Origin: Cyanomargarita calcarea GSE-NOS-MK-12-04C
GTDB lineage: Bacteria > Cyanobacteriota > Cyanobacteriia > Cyanobacteriales > Nostocaceae
NCBI GenBank assembly: GCA_019359595.1
Contig: JAHHGZ010000017.1
Span: 62,001-126,000 of the forward strand
Direction of reading: 5' to 3'
Length of the DNA: 64,000 bases
In this document: positions 25,145-34,435 of the stretch, in pieces
How the letters are laid out: each line of letters opens with the position of its first letter
Position numbering within the stretch: position 1 is the stretch's first letter
Notes under the pieces: generated by a model
Database searches by the model: none
What the model saw: the letters and a program-made list of their open reading frames with translations, nothing else
Told to the model about the DNA's origin: nothing
Made by a program: the position numbers and the translations under genes

Positions 25145-25494
25145 GAAGGACTCAAGTCTGGTGGACTTTGAAACAGAAGCAATATTGTGTGAATATAAAA
25201 GATTAGACTTCTTGCTTCGTGGAACGGTTACTCTGATATTGGAATATCCGCGCTTTCAGATGTGAATGAACTAGATTAATCATCTAAGCCTGCTTTTGTG
25301 TGGGCTAACTTTTGCACAGCCCTTGAACGCCTTTATGTTCTTATGTCAGATACAGATATGCTTTTAATAGATGTCTGTACAGATTAAAACCCAAAACTAA
25401 CTAATCAGAAGCAGTCTATTCAGAACAAAAACTTGAGTGAGGCATGCTTGTGGAGATACTTGTGGAAAAGCAAAATCTAGGTGTAAATGTTGTT
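25145..25494. other. Intergenic region before ftrV
   Basis: About 350 bp with no supported gene. An in-frame extension of ftrV to 25444 exists, but the conserved start is at 25495. The promoter of ftrV should lie here. Confidence 0.5.
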
Positions 25495-25719
25495 ATGAAA
25501 ATTGGCGATCGCGTCCGTGTTAAAGAATCGGTTGTAGTTTACCACCATCCCGAACATCGCAGTAAGGCTTTTGATCTCGAAGGCACAGAAGGCGAGATTG
25601 TCGCAATTGCCACCGAATGGCAAGGCCGACCAGTCAGCGCTAACCTGCCACTTGTAGTCCAGTTTACTAAAAAATTTAAAGCTCATTTACGCGAAAATGA
25701 ATTAGAACTCGTGTCTTAA
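25495..25719 (+). CDS. ftrV: Ferredoxin-thioredoxin reductase, variable chain (FtrV)
   Basis: A 74-residue SH3-like beta-barrel subunit of ferredoxin-thioredoxin reductase, which passes electrons from photosynthetic ferredoxin to thioredoxins. Motifs: MKIGDRVRVKESVVVYHHPE near the N-terminus, then DLEGTEGEIVAIATEWQGRP and LVVQFTKKFKAHLRENELE. I chose ATG 25495 rather than the upstream codon at 25444 because family members begin at M-(K/N)-x-G-D-R-V. The variable chain carries no catalytic cysteines; the catalytic chain is not in this window. Confidence 0.93.
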   Translation: MKIGDRVRVKESVVVYHHPEHRSKAFDLEGTEGEIVAIATEWQGRPVSANLPLVVQFTKKFKAHLRENELELVS

Positions 25720-25722
25720 ATA

Positions 25723-25947
25723 CTACCTTCTGCGGCGAAACAACGAAAAAATATTCAACTCGCCGCGCATTTTCTCTAGGTCTTGACGATTTTGCTTTGC
25801 TGTTGTATAATACCATTCACAATAACGCTTAAATTCAGCCCGCGCATGAACTTCGTAGTAAAACTCTTTGGTAGCGTGGTGAGCGGCAAAGACTTCCTCA
25901 ACTTCTGGTGGAACCGACGGAATAATTTGGGGTATTTCTTTTGACAT
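25723..25947 (-). CDS. Small conserved-looking hypothetical protein
   Basis: A 74-residue charged protein starting MSKEIPQIIPSVPPEVEEVF, with helices rich in aromatic and basic residues (EFYYEVHARAEFKRYCEWYY) and an Arg-rich tail ending FRRRR. It has no signal peptide or membrane segment. It converges with ftrV with only 3 bp between stops. I do not recognise a named family. Codon use and composition look like a genuine cyanobacterial gene. Confidence 0.6.
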   Translation of the reverse strand: MSKEIPQIIPSVPPEVEEVFAAHHATKEFYYEVHARAEFKRYCEWYYTTAKQNRQDLEKMRGELNIFSLFRRRR

Positions 25948-26419
25948 TTTATATGTTCAGGGGAAAGCACTTTTCATGGCACCATAGAATAGCTCGGCTT
26001 TGACAATTGAGCAAACAACAATATCTTTAGTTGCAGTGGATTCTAGTTTCTGCTTTAACGTTGAGTTTTTACCTCGCATATATATGATGCAAGTATTAGT
26101 ATTGTAAAACTTTAATCATTCTATATTCTTTTATAGTCAAACGTACTCAAAAACTCCGACTTGAAAATGTTTACAATTATTTTTATGATGTGTCTGATTT
26201 TACCGTGTAGACGCACGTCTACACTCGCATACAAACAGACGCTTGAAAGTGCTGCGTCACGACAACCCTCACCCACAGCTTTGTACGACCTAATAAAAAA
26301 ACTCCAGAAGCATTGTAAAATTTCATGCCAAAATATGCTATTAACGCCATTAGAACGCTACGGAGTTTGAGCAGGTTGACTCCTAACTCCTAACTCCTAA
26401 CTCCTAACTCCTAACTCAA
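25948..26419. other. Intergenic region with heptamer repeats
   Basis: About 470 bp with no supported gene; a 69-codon frame at 26161-26370 lacks coding character. The right end (26379-26415) is a CTCCTAA heptamer array directly after the stop of the YdcF-like gene on the other strand. Confidence 0.5.
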
Positions 26420-27211
26420 TTAAAGCCAACCGCGCAGACGATACACAACTAGACCGACATATTCTTTCAAAGCTCTAGTAAATTCGTCTAGGTGACTAGT
26501 ATCCGGCAACAAACTCAGTATGGCGGCTTTTGGACTGCTGCTGAGTTCTTGCATTTCGCCCTGACTGACGAGAAAATCGCAAGGTGCAGCTACGACATCA
26601 ATTCCTTGCTTTTGAAAAATCAGGAGCGATCGCGGCATATGCATTGCCGAAGTTACAAGCAGCACTTGACGAATCTGGCGAGCCTCAAGGATTTTCTTGA
26701 CATTGACGGCATTTTGATATGTATTGAGAGAATCAGGCTCTTCAATCAGCGCTTCTTTGGGTATACCAAGAGATGTGAGAACAGTTGCCATATCCGCCGA
26801 TTCTGAAGTCCCGCTACCACGCCAATCGATCCGACCACCACTGAGAACGATCAGGGGGGCTTTTTTCTTTAGGTAGAGTTGAGCGGCATAAATTACGCGA
26901 TCGCCTTGTTCGCTTAAGTCTACAGTTGGACGTGGGGGAAAAGGCGATTTAGTTGCACCACCCAAAACCACAATCGCTTCTCGTGGTGATAGTTCAGTGC
27001 TGGGGATATTTTGCCATTCAAGCGATCGCACCAACCAACGAGAAACCCAAGCGTTACTGCAAAAAAGTAAAATAACCAGAGCCAGTGCCATGCACAATGC
27101 AGCAGTCCGGGGTCGTTTCCATATAAATATCAGCCCTACAATCAAACATACACAAGCTAGCCCTAGGGGATAGAAAAATAGCGGTATTAACTTGGATAGA
27201 TATAAAAACAT
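26420..27211 (-). CDS. YdcF/ElyC-like DUF218 membrane protein
   Basis: A 263-residue protein with two N-terminal membrane segments (about residues 8-28 and 35-56) and a DUF218 domain. Motifs: EAIVVLGGATKSP (about 79-91), LIVLSGGRIDWRGSGTSESA (about 121-140) and QVLLVTSAMHMPRS (about 182-196). E. coli relatives (ElyC, SanA, YdcF) are linked to envelope integrity, but the substrate is unknown. The domain should face the side set by two membrane spans. A heptamer-rich long inverted repeat lies just upstream (27221-27382). Confidence 0.88.
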   Translation of the reverse strand: MFLYLSKLIPLFFYPLGLACVCLIVGLIFIWKRPRTAALCMALALVILLFCSNAWVSRWLVRSLEWQNIPSTELSPREAIVVLGGATKSPFPPRPTVDLSEQGDRVIYAAQLYLKKKAPLIVLSGGRIDWRGSGTSESADMATVLTSLGIPKEALIEEPDSLNTYQNAVNVKKILEARQIRQVLLVTSAMHMPRSLLIFQKQGIDVVAAPCDFLVSQGEMQELSSSPKAAILSLLPDTSHLDEFTRALKEYVGLVVYRLRGWL

Positions 27212-27220
27212 AGGAAGTAA

Positions 27221-27382
27221 AGAGTTAGGAGTGATGAGTTAGGAGTTAGGAGTTAGGAGTGATGAGTTATGAGTTATGAGTTAAGAGTGATGAGTTATGA
27301 ATTTTAAATTCCTAATTCCTAATTCCTAACTCCTAATTCCTAACTCCTAATTCCTAACTCCTAACTCATAACTCCTAACTCT
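27221..27382. repeat. Long inverted array of heptamers (about 160 bp)
   Basis: The left half is made of GAGTTAGGA/GAGTGATGAGTTATGA units and the right half of TCCTAATTCCTAACTCC units, which are their reverse complements, meeting at GAATTTTAAATTC near 27300. Transcribed RNA could fold into one long imperfect hairpin. It lies between two minus-strand genes (YdcF-like and a small membrane protein). Confidence 0.8.
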
Positions 27383-27389
27383 TCAATTA

Positions 27390-27890
27390 TTATCGTCGTT
27401 CCCAAAATTTAAAATTGGGAAGTCCAGGAGTTTTCCGGAAACGACGGTTAGCTCTCCTTACTTGCTGTCTAGTCGATCTCACACTGGTGACTTCGCCTTC
27501 TGAATCTTCGAGAGTATCAAGTTGCAACTGAGTAATGCTTTCTTCCCTGCTTCCCCACCAAGCAATAATCCAACCACCGCCAAAACCAGCAATTCCGCTG
27601 AGTAAAATACTCAATGGGCCTTGATAACCTAAAAATACAAAACCAAACAGGAAGAATAACCAATACTTCAATCCGGCATCAATACCGTCAGAAGAGGCTA
27701 GAGTCGGTGCTTGGGGACTATTTCTGCTGGCGTTTGAGACTCCGCCCAATAACAAACCGCCTAATATACCGAGGAAGATGTTCCAGGGTGTTCTAATCCC
27801 TGTCATCCCAAATATAAGTGTTAAAAATAACCCAAATACCAGTTGAGAAAAGAAATTCGGTGAAATAGTTATGGGATTTTTTGGTGCCAT
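27390..27890 (-). CDS. Hypothetical four-span membrane protein
   Basis: A 166-residue protein with about four hydrophobic segments in two pairs: FFSQLVFGLFLTLIFG and NIFLGILGGLLLGGV, then WLFFLFGFVFLGYQG and LSILLSGIAGFGGGWII. A basic C-terminal tail follows (VRSTRQQVRRANRRFRKTPG). It is probably cyanobacteria-specific; I do not recognise a named family. It begins 12 bp downstream of the end of the phosphotransferase/kinase fusion on the same strand, so the two are probably co-transcribed. Confidence 0.65.
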   Translation of the reverse strand: MAPKNPITISPNFFSQLVFGLFLTLIFGMTGIRTPWNIFLGILGGLLLGGVSNASRNSPQAPTLASSDGIDAGLKYWLFFLFGFVFLGYQGPLSILLSGIAGFGGGWIIAWWGSREESITQLQLDTLEDSEGEVTSVRSTRQQVRRANRRFRKTPGLPNFKFWERR

Positions 27891-27901
27891 AAGGGTAAAT
27901 G

Positions 27902-29443
27902 CTAGCTAATTACATCTTTTAATTGTGCATCTAGCGATCGCGTTGTGTCCAAAATTTTAACTAATGGTTTCTCATCCGTAGCAAAAGGTTCTGCTGCTGC
28001 TTGCTGTGATGCTAATAAATCAGCGGTAGCATCCGCAATATCACCAGTCCGTTCTTGAAGTCGAGAAAGCAAAATTTCACTCGGTGCGGTGCAATGGAGA
28101 ATATCTAGAGGAATTTGGTGTGCCTTCGCGGTTGCGATCGCCTCACTCCGCAACTGCACTTTGTCATACTTGGCATCTAATATCACAGTATAACCTTGGC
28201 TGGACAGTAAAATTCCCAATTCCAATAGCCGTGCATAAGTTTTTTGGTTCATCTCGTCTGAGTATATTTGGGAAGCACCGCGTTCCATCAACGGTATCCC
28301 CGCCAAATGCTTCCGCACGGCATCCGAGCGAATTTGAATGGCTCCTATTTGCCGAGCTAAATACCGCGCCGTGGTACTCTTCCCAGAGCCAGATAAACCG
28401 GACATTAAAATCAGCCTCCCTTGACCTGGTTTTGTATAATCGTATGCCTGTTTGTAATAAGCCGCCGCCGTTTTCTGTGCATCTTCCTTGACCTGTGCCG
28501 GTACACCAGGGTCATCCAACAAAAAGGAAGTTACCTTTGCTCTCACATATGCCTGACGGCTCAAATACAAAGGCAGCACTTGCAAACCTTCCCAATCGCC
28601 AGTTTGCTCGGCATAAGTATTCAAAAAGGCATTACCCAAATCTCGACGTTGCCGTGCTTCCAAGTCCATTACCGTAAATGCTACGTCATACATCACATCC
28701 ACGAAGCGGAACGGTTCATTAAACTCAATGCAATCAAACAGCATTAATTTGTCATGCCACAGACAAATATTTGCGAGGTGCAAATCTCCGTGACACTCTC
28801 GAATCAAATGCTTATGTATTCTGCTGGTAAATAATTCTGGATGGGTAAAAAAGTTATCTGTATATTCCTTTGTCCCGTCATACTGCACCTGTGTCTGAGG
28901 ACCACCAATATAACTAATAGTTTGCTCGTAATTCTGGTCAATAGCAATCCTGACTTGGGACACTTCTCCAAAACTAGAAATGTAATCATTCGTCTCTGTC
29001 TTTGTTAAATGATACTCAGCTACCACCCGTCCCAATTCTTCCAGGTGCGACTCATTTAACTTACCTTCAGAGAACATTTGGCTCAACAGCGCTTCTTGAG
29101 GAAACTGCCGCATCTTGAGGGTGTATTCCACTGCTTCACCTGTACCCCCAAGCTGGTGTTTGCCATCCACCAAACTTATAGGCAACACCTCCAAATATAG
29201 CTCCCCGGCTCCTCGTTGATTCAAGCGGAACTCTTCGTGACAAAAATGCTGCCGCTTGTCCAAACTTGAGAAATCCAAAAAGCCGAAATTCACAGGCTTT
29301 TTCAGCTTATAAACATAATCCCCTGTCAACAGCACATAAGAAATGTGGGTTTGAATCAATTTAATCGGTTCTTGCACTGGGTGAGGATAAAACCCAGGTT
29401 GCAACATCTGCTCAATTAAAGCGGGAATAGTAACTTCTGACAT
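27902..29443 (-). CDS. Bifunctional aminoglycoside-phosphotransferase-like / P-loop kinase protein
   Basis: A 513-residue fusion. The N-terminal half (about residues 20-320) is of the APH/choline-kinase fold, with the catalytic loop ECHGDLHLANICLW (about 215-228) and the metal Asp in LMLFDCIEFN. The C-terminal half (about 340-513) is a P-loop nucleotide kinase with Walker A LMSGLSGSGKSTTARYLA near 345 and YTVILDAKYD as a probable Walker B. Such fused proteins are common in bacteria; their substrates are unknown and resistance to aminoglycosides should not be assumed. It is upstream of the small membrane protein gene. Confidence 0.87.
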   Translation of the reverse strand: MSEVTIPALIEQMLQPGFYPHPVQEPIKLIQTHISYVLLTGDYVYKLKKPVNFGFLDFSSLDKRQHFCHEEFRLNQRGAGELYLEVLPISLVDGKHQLGGTGEAVEYTLKMRQFPQEALLSQMFSEGKLNESHLEELGRVVAEYHLTKTETNDYISSFGEVSQVRIAIDQNYEQTISYIGGPQTQVQYDGTKEYTDNFFTHPELFTSRIHKHLIRECHGDLHLANICLWHDKLMLFDCIEFNEPFRFVDVMYDVAFTVMDLEARQRRDLGNAFLNTYAEQTGDWEGLQVLPLYLSRQAYVRAKVTSFLLDDPGVPAQVKEDAQKTAAAYYKQAYDYTKPGQGRLILMSGLSGSGKSTTARYLARQIGAIQIRSDAVRKHLAGIPLMERGASQIYSDEMNQKTYARLLELGILLSSQGYTVILDAKYDKVQLRSEAIATAKAHQIPLDILHCTAPSEILLSRLQERTGDIADATADLLASQQAAAEPFATDEKPLVKILDTTRSLDAQLKDVIS

Positions 29444-29536
29444 ATCAATTTTAGATTTTGGATTTTGAACCGCAGATGGAAGCTGATAACTAATTTTCGT
29501 ACGTTATTCGTGGGTTAGGCCTGTATTTGATGCAAT

Positions 29537-29562
29537 AAAAAACCAGAGGATGCTCCCCTGGT
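29537..29562 (-). terminator. Probable terminator downstream of rplY
   Basis: On the minus strand ACCAGGGGA and TCCTCTGGT pair (one G-T wobble) around GCA, followed by TTTTTT. It lies about 220 bp after the rplY stop, with no other gene between. Confidence 0.6.
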
Positions 29563-29783
29563 AATATCAGCAATTATCAAAAAATTCAAGTACTAGTACA
29601 GGTCGGCGTAAATAAAGCTACCATCTTCCATTAGGTAAAAAGCTTACAACATAGATGTTCTTTCTTTTTACTTTTTACTTTTGCCAAGCTGTACTAGGTT
29701 TCTTATGCCAATTTGGAAAATGAATGCGACTTCAAAATTGCCGAAACGATTCTATACACCGGACTCCACAATCCAAAATGGTA

Positions 29784-30098
29784 TTAGCCTTTTGCAGCAA
29801 AAAAGCTGATGTGATATAACGAACCCTTGGCTGGATTCTTTTGAACTTCCCGAATAACGGTTCCACCACGCCAATTCAATTCTGGAATGCTGACTTCAAA
29901 AGCTTTTTTGCTATCAAATCCTGCTTTGCTAACAGGAATTTGTTTCAACAAACGCTCAATGACTTTGGTGTCAACGACTAAAGAAATTGACTCAGCACCG
30001 TTGTGACCGTATAAATTTGCTGGGATTTTCCCAGAACGGCGCAAAGCATTGGGCTTGCTGCCTTCTGGACGCTTCTGACATTCGATTGTGATTTCCAT
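29784..30098 (-). CDS. rplY: 50S ribosomal protein L25, short form
   Basis: A 104-residue L25 protein that binds 5S rRNA in the large ribosomal subunit. Motifs: [20 protein letters not shown] at the N-terminus, then [20 protein letters not shown]. It is the short form without the CTC-type C-terminal domain. I placed the start at 30098 from the conserved N-terminus; the frame stays open into a heptamer array upstream, which would add an artificial QPTTNNQ repeat. No ribosome-binding site is visible before this ATG: the preceding bases are TAAATTGT and then the repeat. Confidence 0.9.
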   Translation of the reverse strand: MEITIECQKRPEGSKPNALRRSGKIPANLYGHNGAESISLVVDTKVIERLLKQIPVSKAGFDSKKAFEVSIPELNWRGGTVIREVQKNPAKGSLYHISFFAAKG

Positions 30099-30110
30099 AC
30101 AATTTATTGT

Positions 30111-30228
30111 TTGTTGGTTGTTGGTTGTTGGTTGTTGGTTGTTGGTTGTTGGTTGTTGGTTGTTGGTTGTTGGTTGTTGGTTGTTGGTTGTTGGTTGTTG
30201 GTTGTTGGTTGTTGGTTGTTGGTTGTTG
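30111..30228. repeat. TTGTTGG heptamer tandem array (about 17 copies) in the rplY leader
   Basis: A perfect run of TTGTTGG units ends 12 bp upstream of the rplY start codon, so on the transcribed strand the leader is CCAACAA repeated. It occupies the position of the ribosome-binding site and promoter-proximal leader. Units are nearly identical, suggesting recent expansion or strong homogenisation. Confidence 0.92.
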
Positions 30229-30239
30229 CTTGTCAAACA

Positions 30240-30451
30240 ACCTCACTAACCACTAACCACTAACCACTAACCACTAATACCGTTTCTTTGTGAAGCTGCA
30301 TATATTAACCCCCGGCTACGCCGTCCCCCCTTGCCAAGGGGGGACTACAGGGGGGTCTTGATTATGTGCATCTTCATACAGAATTGGTATAACCACTAAC
30401 CACTAACCACTAACCACTAACCACTAACCAATAACCACTAACCACTAACTA
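30240..30451. repeat. Mixed repeats between rplY and purA
   Basis: CACTAAC heptamer arrays (30242-30278 and 30391-30445) flank a 90-bp block containing the hairpin CCCCCCTTGCCAAGGGGGG (30325-30343). That hairpin is followed by ACTACAGGGGGGTC, a common cyanobacterial intergenic repeat. There is no gene. The right array ends at the purA stop. Confidence 0.75.
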
Positions 30452-31810
<1,359 letters not shown>

Positions 31811-32094
31811 CTAAAGTTTCCACAAACAACGATTATTGTCATATTTTTTTATAAATGTCAAGAACAAGGACGTGATATTTATATATTTTTCTTCAAGTCT
31901 TCACATTGAGTTATTTGACAAAGCTGCTGCTATATCTATCAGTTATCAGCCAAAAGTTATTGGTGATGATTTATAATTTTCTTTATACAGAGATTAATTG
32001 TTGTCAAAATATCAACATATAGTTTTGAAGGCAGAACAAATTAACATCAAGTTATGTAACAATGTCTCAATTGTCATGAGGAGTATACGTATAA

Positions 32095-32415
32095 AAAGTA
32101 AAACAGGAAGACTATTTACAAGCTTATAAAACTGCATACAAACAAACTGATAATAATATTCAAATTCTGAAAAAGTTAATTGCGGGTAATTCCAAGCAGC
32201 AGTGGGTTAATTTACTAGAGAACAAAATTACCAAGCAATTCAACATCCTGCAAGGGGGGTTGAAAGCTGCTGTTGAATTTGTTACCAATGATATTGAAAA
32301 TTTAATTAGCGATCGCTTGCAAACTGAGCAAAAAATATTACAGCAGCGGTTTGCTCTATTACCATCTGATAACTTAGGGTGGAGCGATCGCCATGAGAGC
32401 GTTACAAAATATTAA
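32095..32415 (+). pseudogene. Unidentified coding fragment without a start
   Basis: An open frame of about 106 codons (KVKQEDYLQAYKTAYKQTDN, later KQFNILQGGLKAAVEFVTND) with good coding character but no start codon before a stop at 32092. The 5' end is lost or frameshifted. The protein-like part is a long helical segment of unknown family. Its end overlaps the response-regulator remnant. Confidence 0.5.
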
Positions 32416-32571
32416 CCCCAATGTAAAAATTATTGCCATCAGCGGACTACCATCCCATGAAAAATCAGGCACGTACAGGCAATGGGAATTCAAGCATTTT
32501 TGTCCAAACCCTGCACGACCATAGACTTATTGCAGAATATCAATGTCGTTCTCAGCGGAGAATTAGTATAA
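32378..32571 (+). pseudogene. Remnant of a response-regulator receiver domain
   Basis: The sequence reads AMRALQNINPNVKIIAISGL and, after a frameshift near 32470, QAMGIQAFLSKPCTTIDLLQ, then NINVVLSGELV and a stop. This is the C-terminal half of a receiver domain (the SGL and the conserved Lys of the SKP motif are visible), as found at the end of hybrid kinases. The phospho-acceptor half is absent. It is non-functional. Confidence 0.7.
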
Positions 32572-32646
32572 ATACCCTCTTGTATAGATTATTTTTCTCT
32601 CTGTTTTTGTTAATATTAATAAAATTTTCCGGGAAAAAAGACCACT

Positions 32647-33687
32647 ATGAGTCTGTACGCTGAGTTACATAGGCATCTAGGCGGTTCGGTTGTACCTCGT
32701 GTGTTGTGGAGATACTTCCAACGTCATGCAGAGGATTTAATTACCCGTTTTGCTGACTATCCGGCATTTGAAGAGTTTTATACAAAACCGCGCAACACCT
32801 TAGATGAGTATTTGGAATTGCACACTTTGGTCGAGAGTGTGCAAACTGCCGAGACTTTACCTTACTTTATTTACCGACTGCTACGCGGTGCTTACATTTT
32901 CGAGAATTTAGCATATCTGGAACTGCGCTACACCCCCTACCTGCGGACACCAGAACATCTGAGTCAATCACAGAGAATTGACAAAATGACAGAAATTGTC
33001 GATGTTGTGGGTAGAGCTAGTGTTATCCCGGAATATCCCATTATCACCAGTCAAATTCTGTGCATGCACACCCGTTTACCCTACGAGGTAAATAAGGCAA
33101 TTGTTGACTTGGCAGCCGAAAATAGGAAGTATGTCTGTGCTGTGGATGTCGCTGGGGGCGATCGCTACTACGAAGAACGGATGGATGAATGGGTCAGTTT
33201 GTATGAGTATGCTTTATCTCGCGGACTGAACACTACAGGACACCTTTACGAAACCACCGCAGGCTGCTATCCAGAACTTATACCTTATTTAATGCGGGTT
33301 GGTCACGGAATCCAAATTCCCCTGCTGTATCCAGATTTACTTCCAGATTTGGCGAGACGCAATCAATGTTTGGAAATTTGTCCGACAACTTACATCAAAA
33401 CAGGCACTTTGCAGGATATCCGCCAACTGAAAGTAGTTTTTGACCGATGTTTTGAAGCAGGGGTAGATATCGCCATTTGTACTGATAATGCCGGTTTGCA
33501 CAACGTGCGTCTACCTTTTGAGTACGAAAACCTTTTGACGTACGATATTATCAATTTTGCACAATTACAAGCCTGTCAAGATGCTGCTTTCCGTCATGCT
33601 TTTGCTTGGCCCTACGGTCAACGTCCAGCGTCCTTGTTGAATGGGTTGTTGAAGGAGTCACCCACTAAAACTTTGGCAACTCATTAG
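32647..33687 (+). CDS. Adenosine deaminase family protein
   Basis: A 346-residue TIM-barrel metal hydrolase of the adenosine/AMP deaminase family. Metal ligands and catalytic residues are in place: HRH (residues 8-10 in AELHRHLGGS), TGHLYET near 197-203 (matching the HAGE motif, with zinc His and catalytic Glu), RVGHGIQIP near 218-226 and the Asp pair region CTDNAG near 278-283. It probably deaminates adenosine or a related purine (6-aminodeoxyfutalosine and N6-modified substrates are alternatives in this family), joining the purine-salvage theme with purA. A purine-rich GGGAAAAAAG lies before the ATG. It is solitary. Confidence 0.85.
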   Translation: MSLYAELHRHLGGSVVPRVLWRYFQRHAEDLITRFADYPAFEEFYTKPRNTLDEYLELHTLVESVQTAETLPYFIYRLLRGAYIFENLAYLELRYTPYLRTPEHLSQSQRIDKMTEIVDVVGRASVIPEYPIITSQILCMHTRLPYEVNKAIVDLAAENRKYVCAVDVAGGDRYYEERMDEWVSLYEYALSRGLNTTGHLYETTAGCYPELIPYLMRVGHGIQIPLLYPDLLPDLARRNQCLEICPTTYIKTGTLQDIRQLKVVFDRCFEAGVDIAICTDNAGLHNVRLPFEYENLLTYDIINFAQLQACQDAAFRHAFAWPYGQRPASLLNGLLKESPTKTLATH

Positions 33688-33857
33688 GAAGAGAGGAGTT
33701 AAGAGTTAGGAGTTTTGAGGAGCAAAGGAGCGGAGTCTAGAAACGCCAAATTACAAGCCTCTGTTATTGAGTTAGGAATGGGGAGTTAATGGATTAATTC
33801 TTAACTGTATTCTTTTTTACTCCTAACTCAAAACTCAAAACTCCTAACTCTTAGCTT

Positions 33858-34200
33858 TTAAAGCCCTTCAGTGGCACCACCAATTGACTGCCAAGCAGAA
33901 AGACCACCTTCAATTTCAGATACATGGACAAAACCTGCCTGACGGAGCATTTCTACCGCGTGGATTGATTGCTCGTCGGTTTCTCCATAAATATAGATAT
34001 CACGAGAAAGGTGTAGGACAGTCTTGGCACGCTCTGACAAACTATCTAAAGGCATTGGTACTGCCCCCATGATATGACCGTGGTTGTATGAGGAGCGATC
34101 GCTTTTAGCGTGCCGGAGGCATATCGCGTACATCGACAATTGTAAAACCTGGCTGTCCCCATTCCAGACGAGACTTGAGGGCATGTACAGACTGAAGCAT
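33858..34200 (-). pseudogene. Rhodanese-like gene disrupted by a 25-bp small repeat
   Basis: From ATG at 34200 the frame reads MLQSVHALKSRLEWGQPGFT, then IVDVRD, and is then interrupted by 25 bp (34098-34122) that add an in-frame TAA and shift the frame. The rest (SYNHGHIMGAVPMPLDSL and on to GGLSAWQSIGGATEGL) continues in another frame. Removing the 25 bp gives exactly 106 codons (105 residues plus stop), a complete rhodanese-type fold. No catalytic Cys is visible: the loop after IYIYG has GETDEQS, so even the intact protein may have been a non-catalytic rhodanese homologue. Confidence 0.88.
34098..34122. mobile_element. 25-bp small dispersed repeat-type insertion
   Basis: ATCGCTTTTAGCGTGCCGGA followed by GGCAT is inserted in the rhodanese gene. 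ATCGC occurs at both edges (34098-34102 and 34123-34127), looking like a 5-bp target duplication. Its GC-rich GTGCCGGAGGCAT core is like the very small dispersed repeats described in Nostoc genomes. Confidence 0.75.
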
Positions 34201-34435
34201 GAAGCTACCTCGCGTTATGATTATTTAATTAAGCAAGCATTTTCTGTTTATTACTCACAAAAAAATTTACCAAAAATCTCCGAAATTTCCGGCATTTTTC
34301 ATCATTTATCAAGATTTTTATTGAATGTATATGAATTTATGAACTTATTTTACTAAAAATGAATTTTTGTAATGATTGAGAATTAGATTTGCCGAGAATT
34401 TAGATTGAGGTACCTGTTGATATAGACTGTATTGT

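Noticed and set aside
26161-26370. A 69-residue ORF starting with a signal-like hydrophobic stretch
   Set aside because: Poor start context, no family resemblance and strong A/T bias; it sits in a repeat-rich gap.
30099-30236. N-terminal extension of L25 with QPTTNN repeats
   Set aside because: It is the translation of the TTGTTGG array; L25 proteins start at the conserved MEITIEC. Mentioned as a possibility to test only.
33858-34184. A 108-residue rhodanese CDS from an alternative start
   Set aside because: The N-terminal part (MPSSLVWNGD...) is out-of-frame reading of the true N-terminus. The real gene starts at 34200 and is interrupted by 25 bp.
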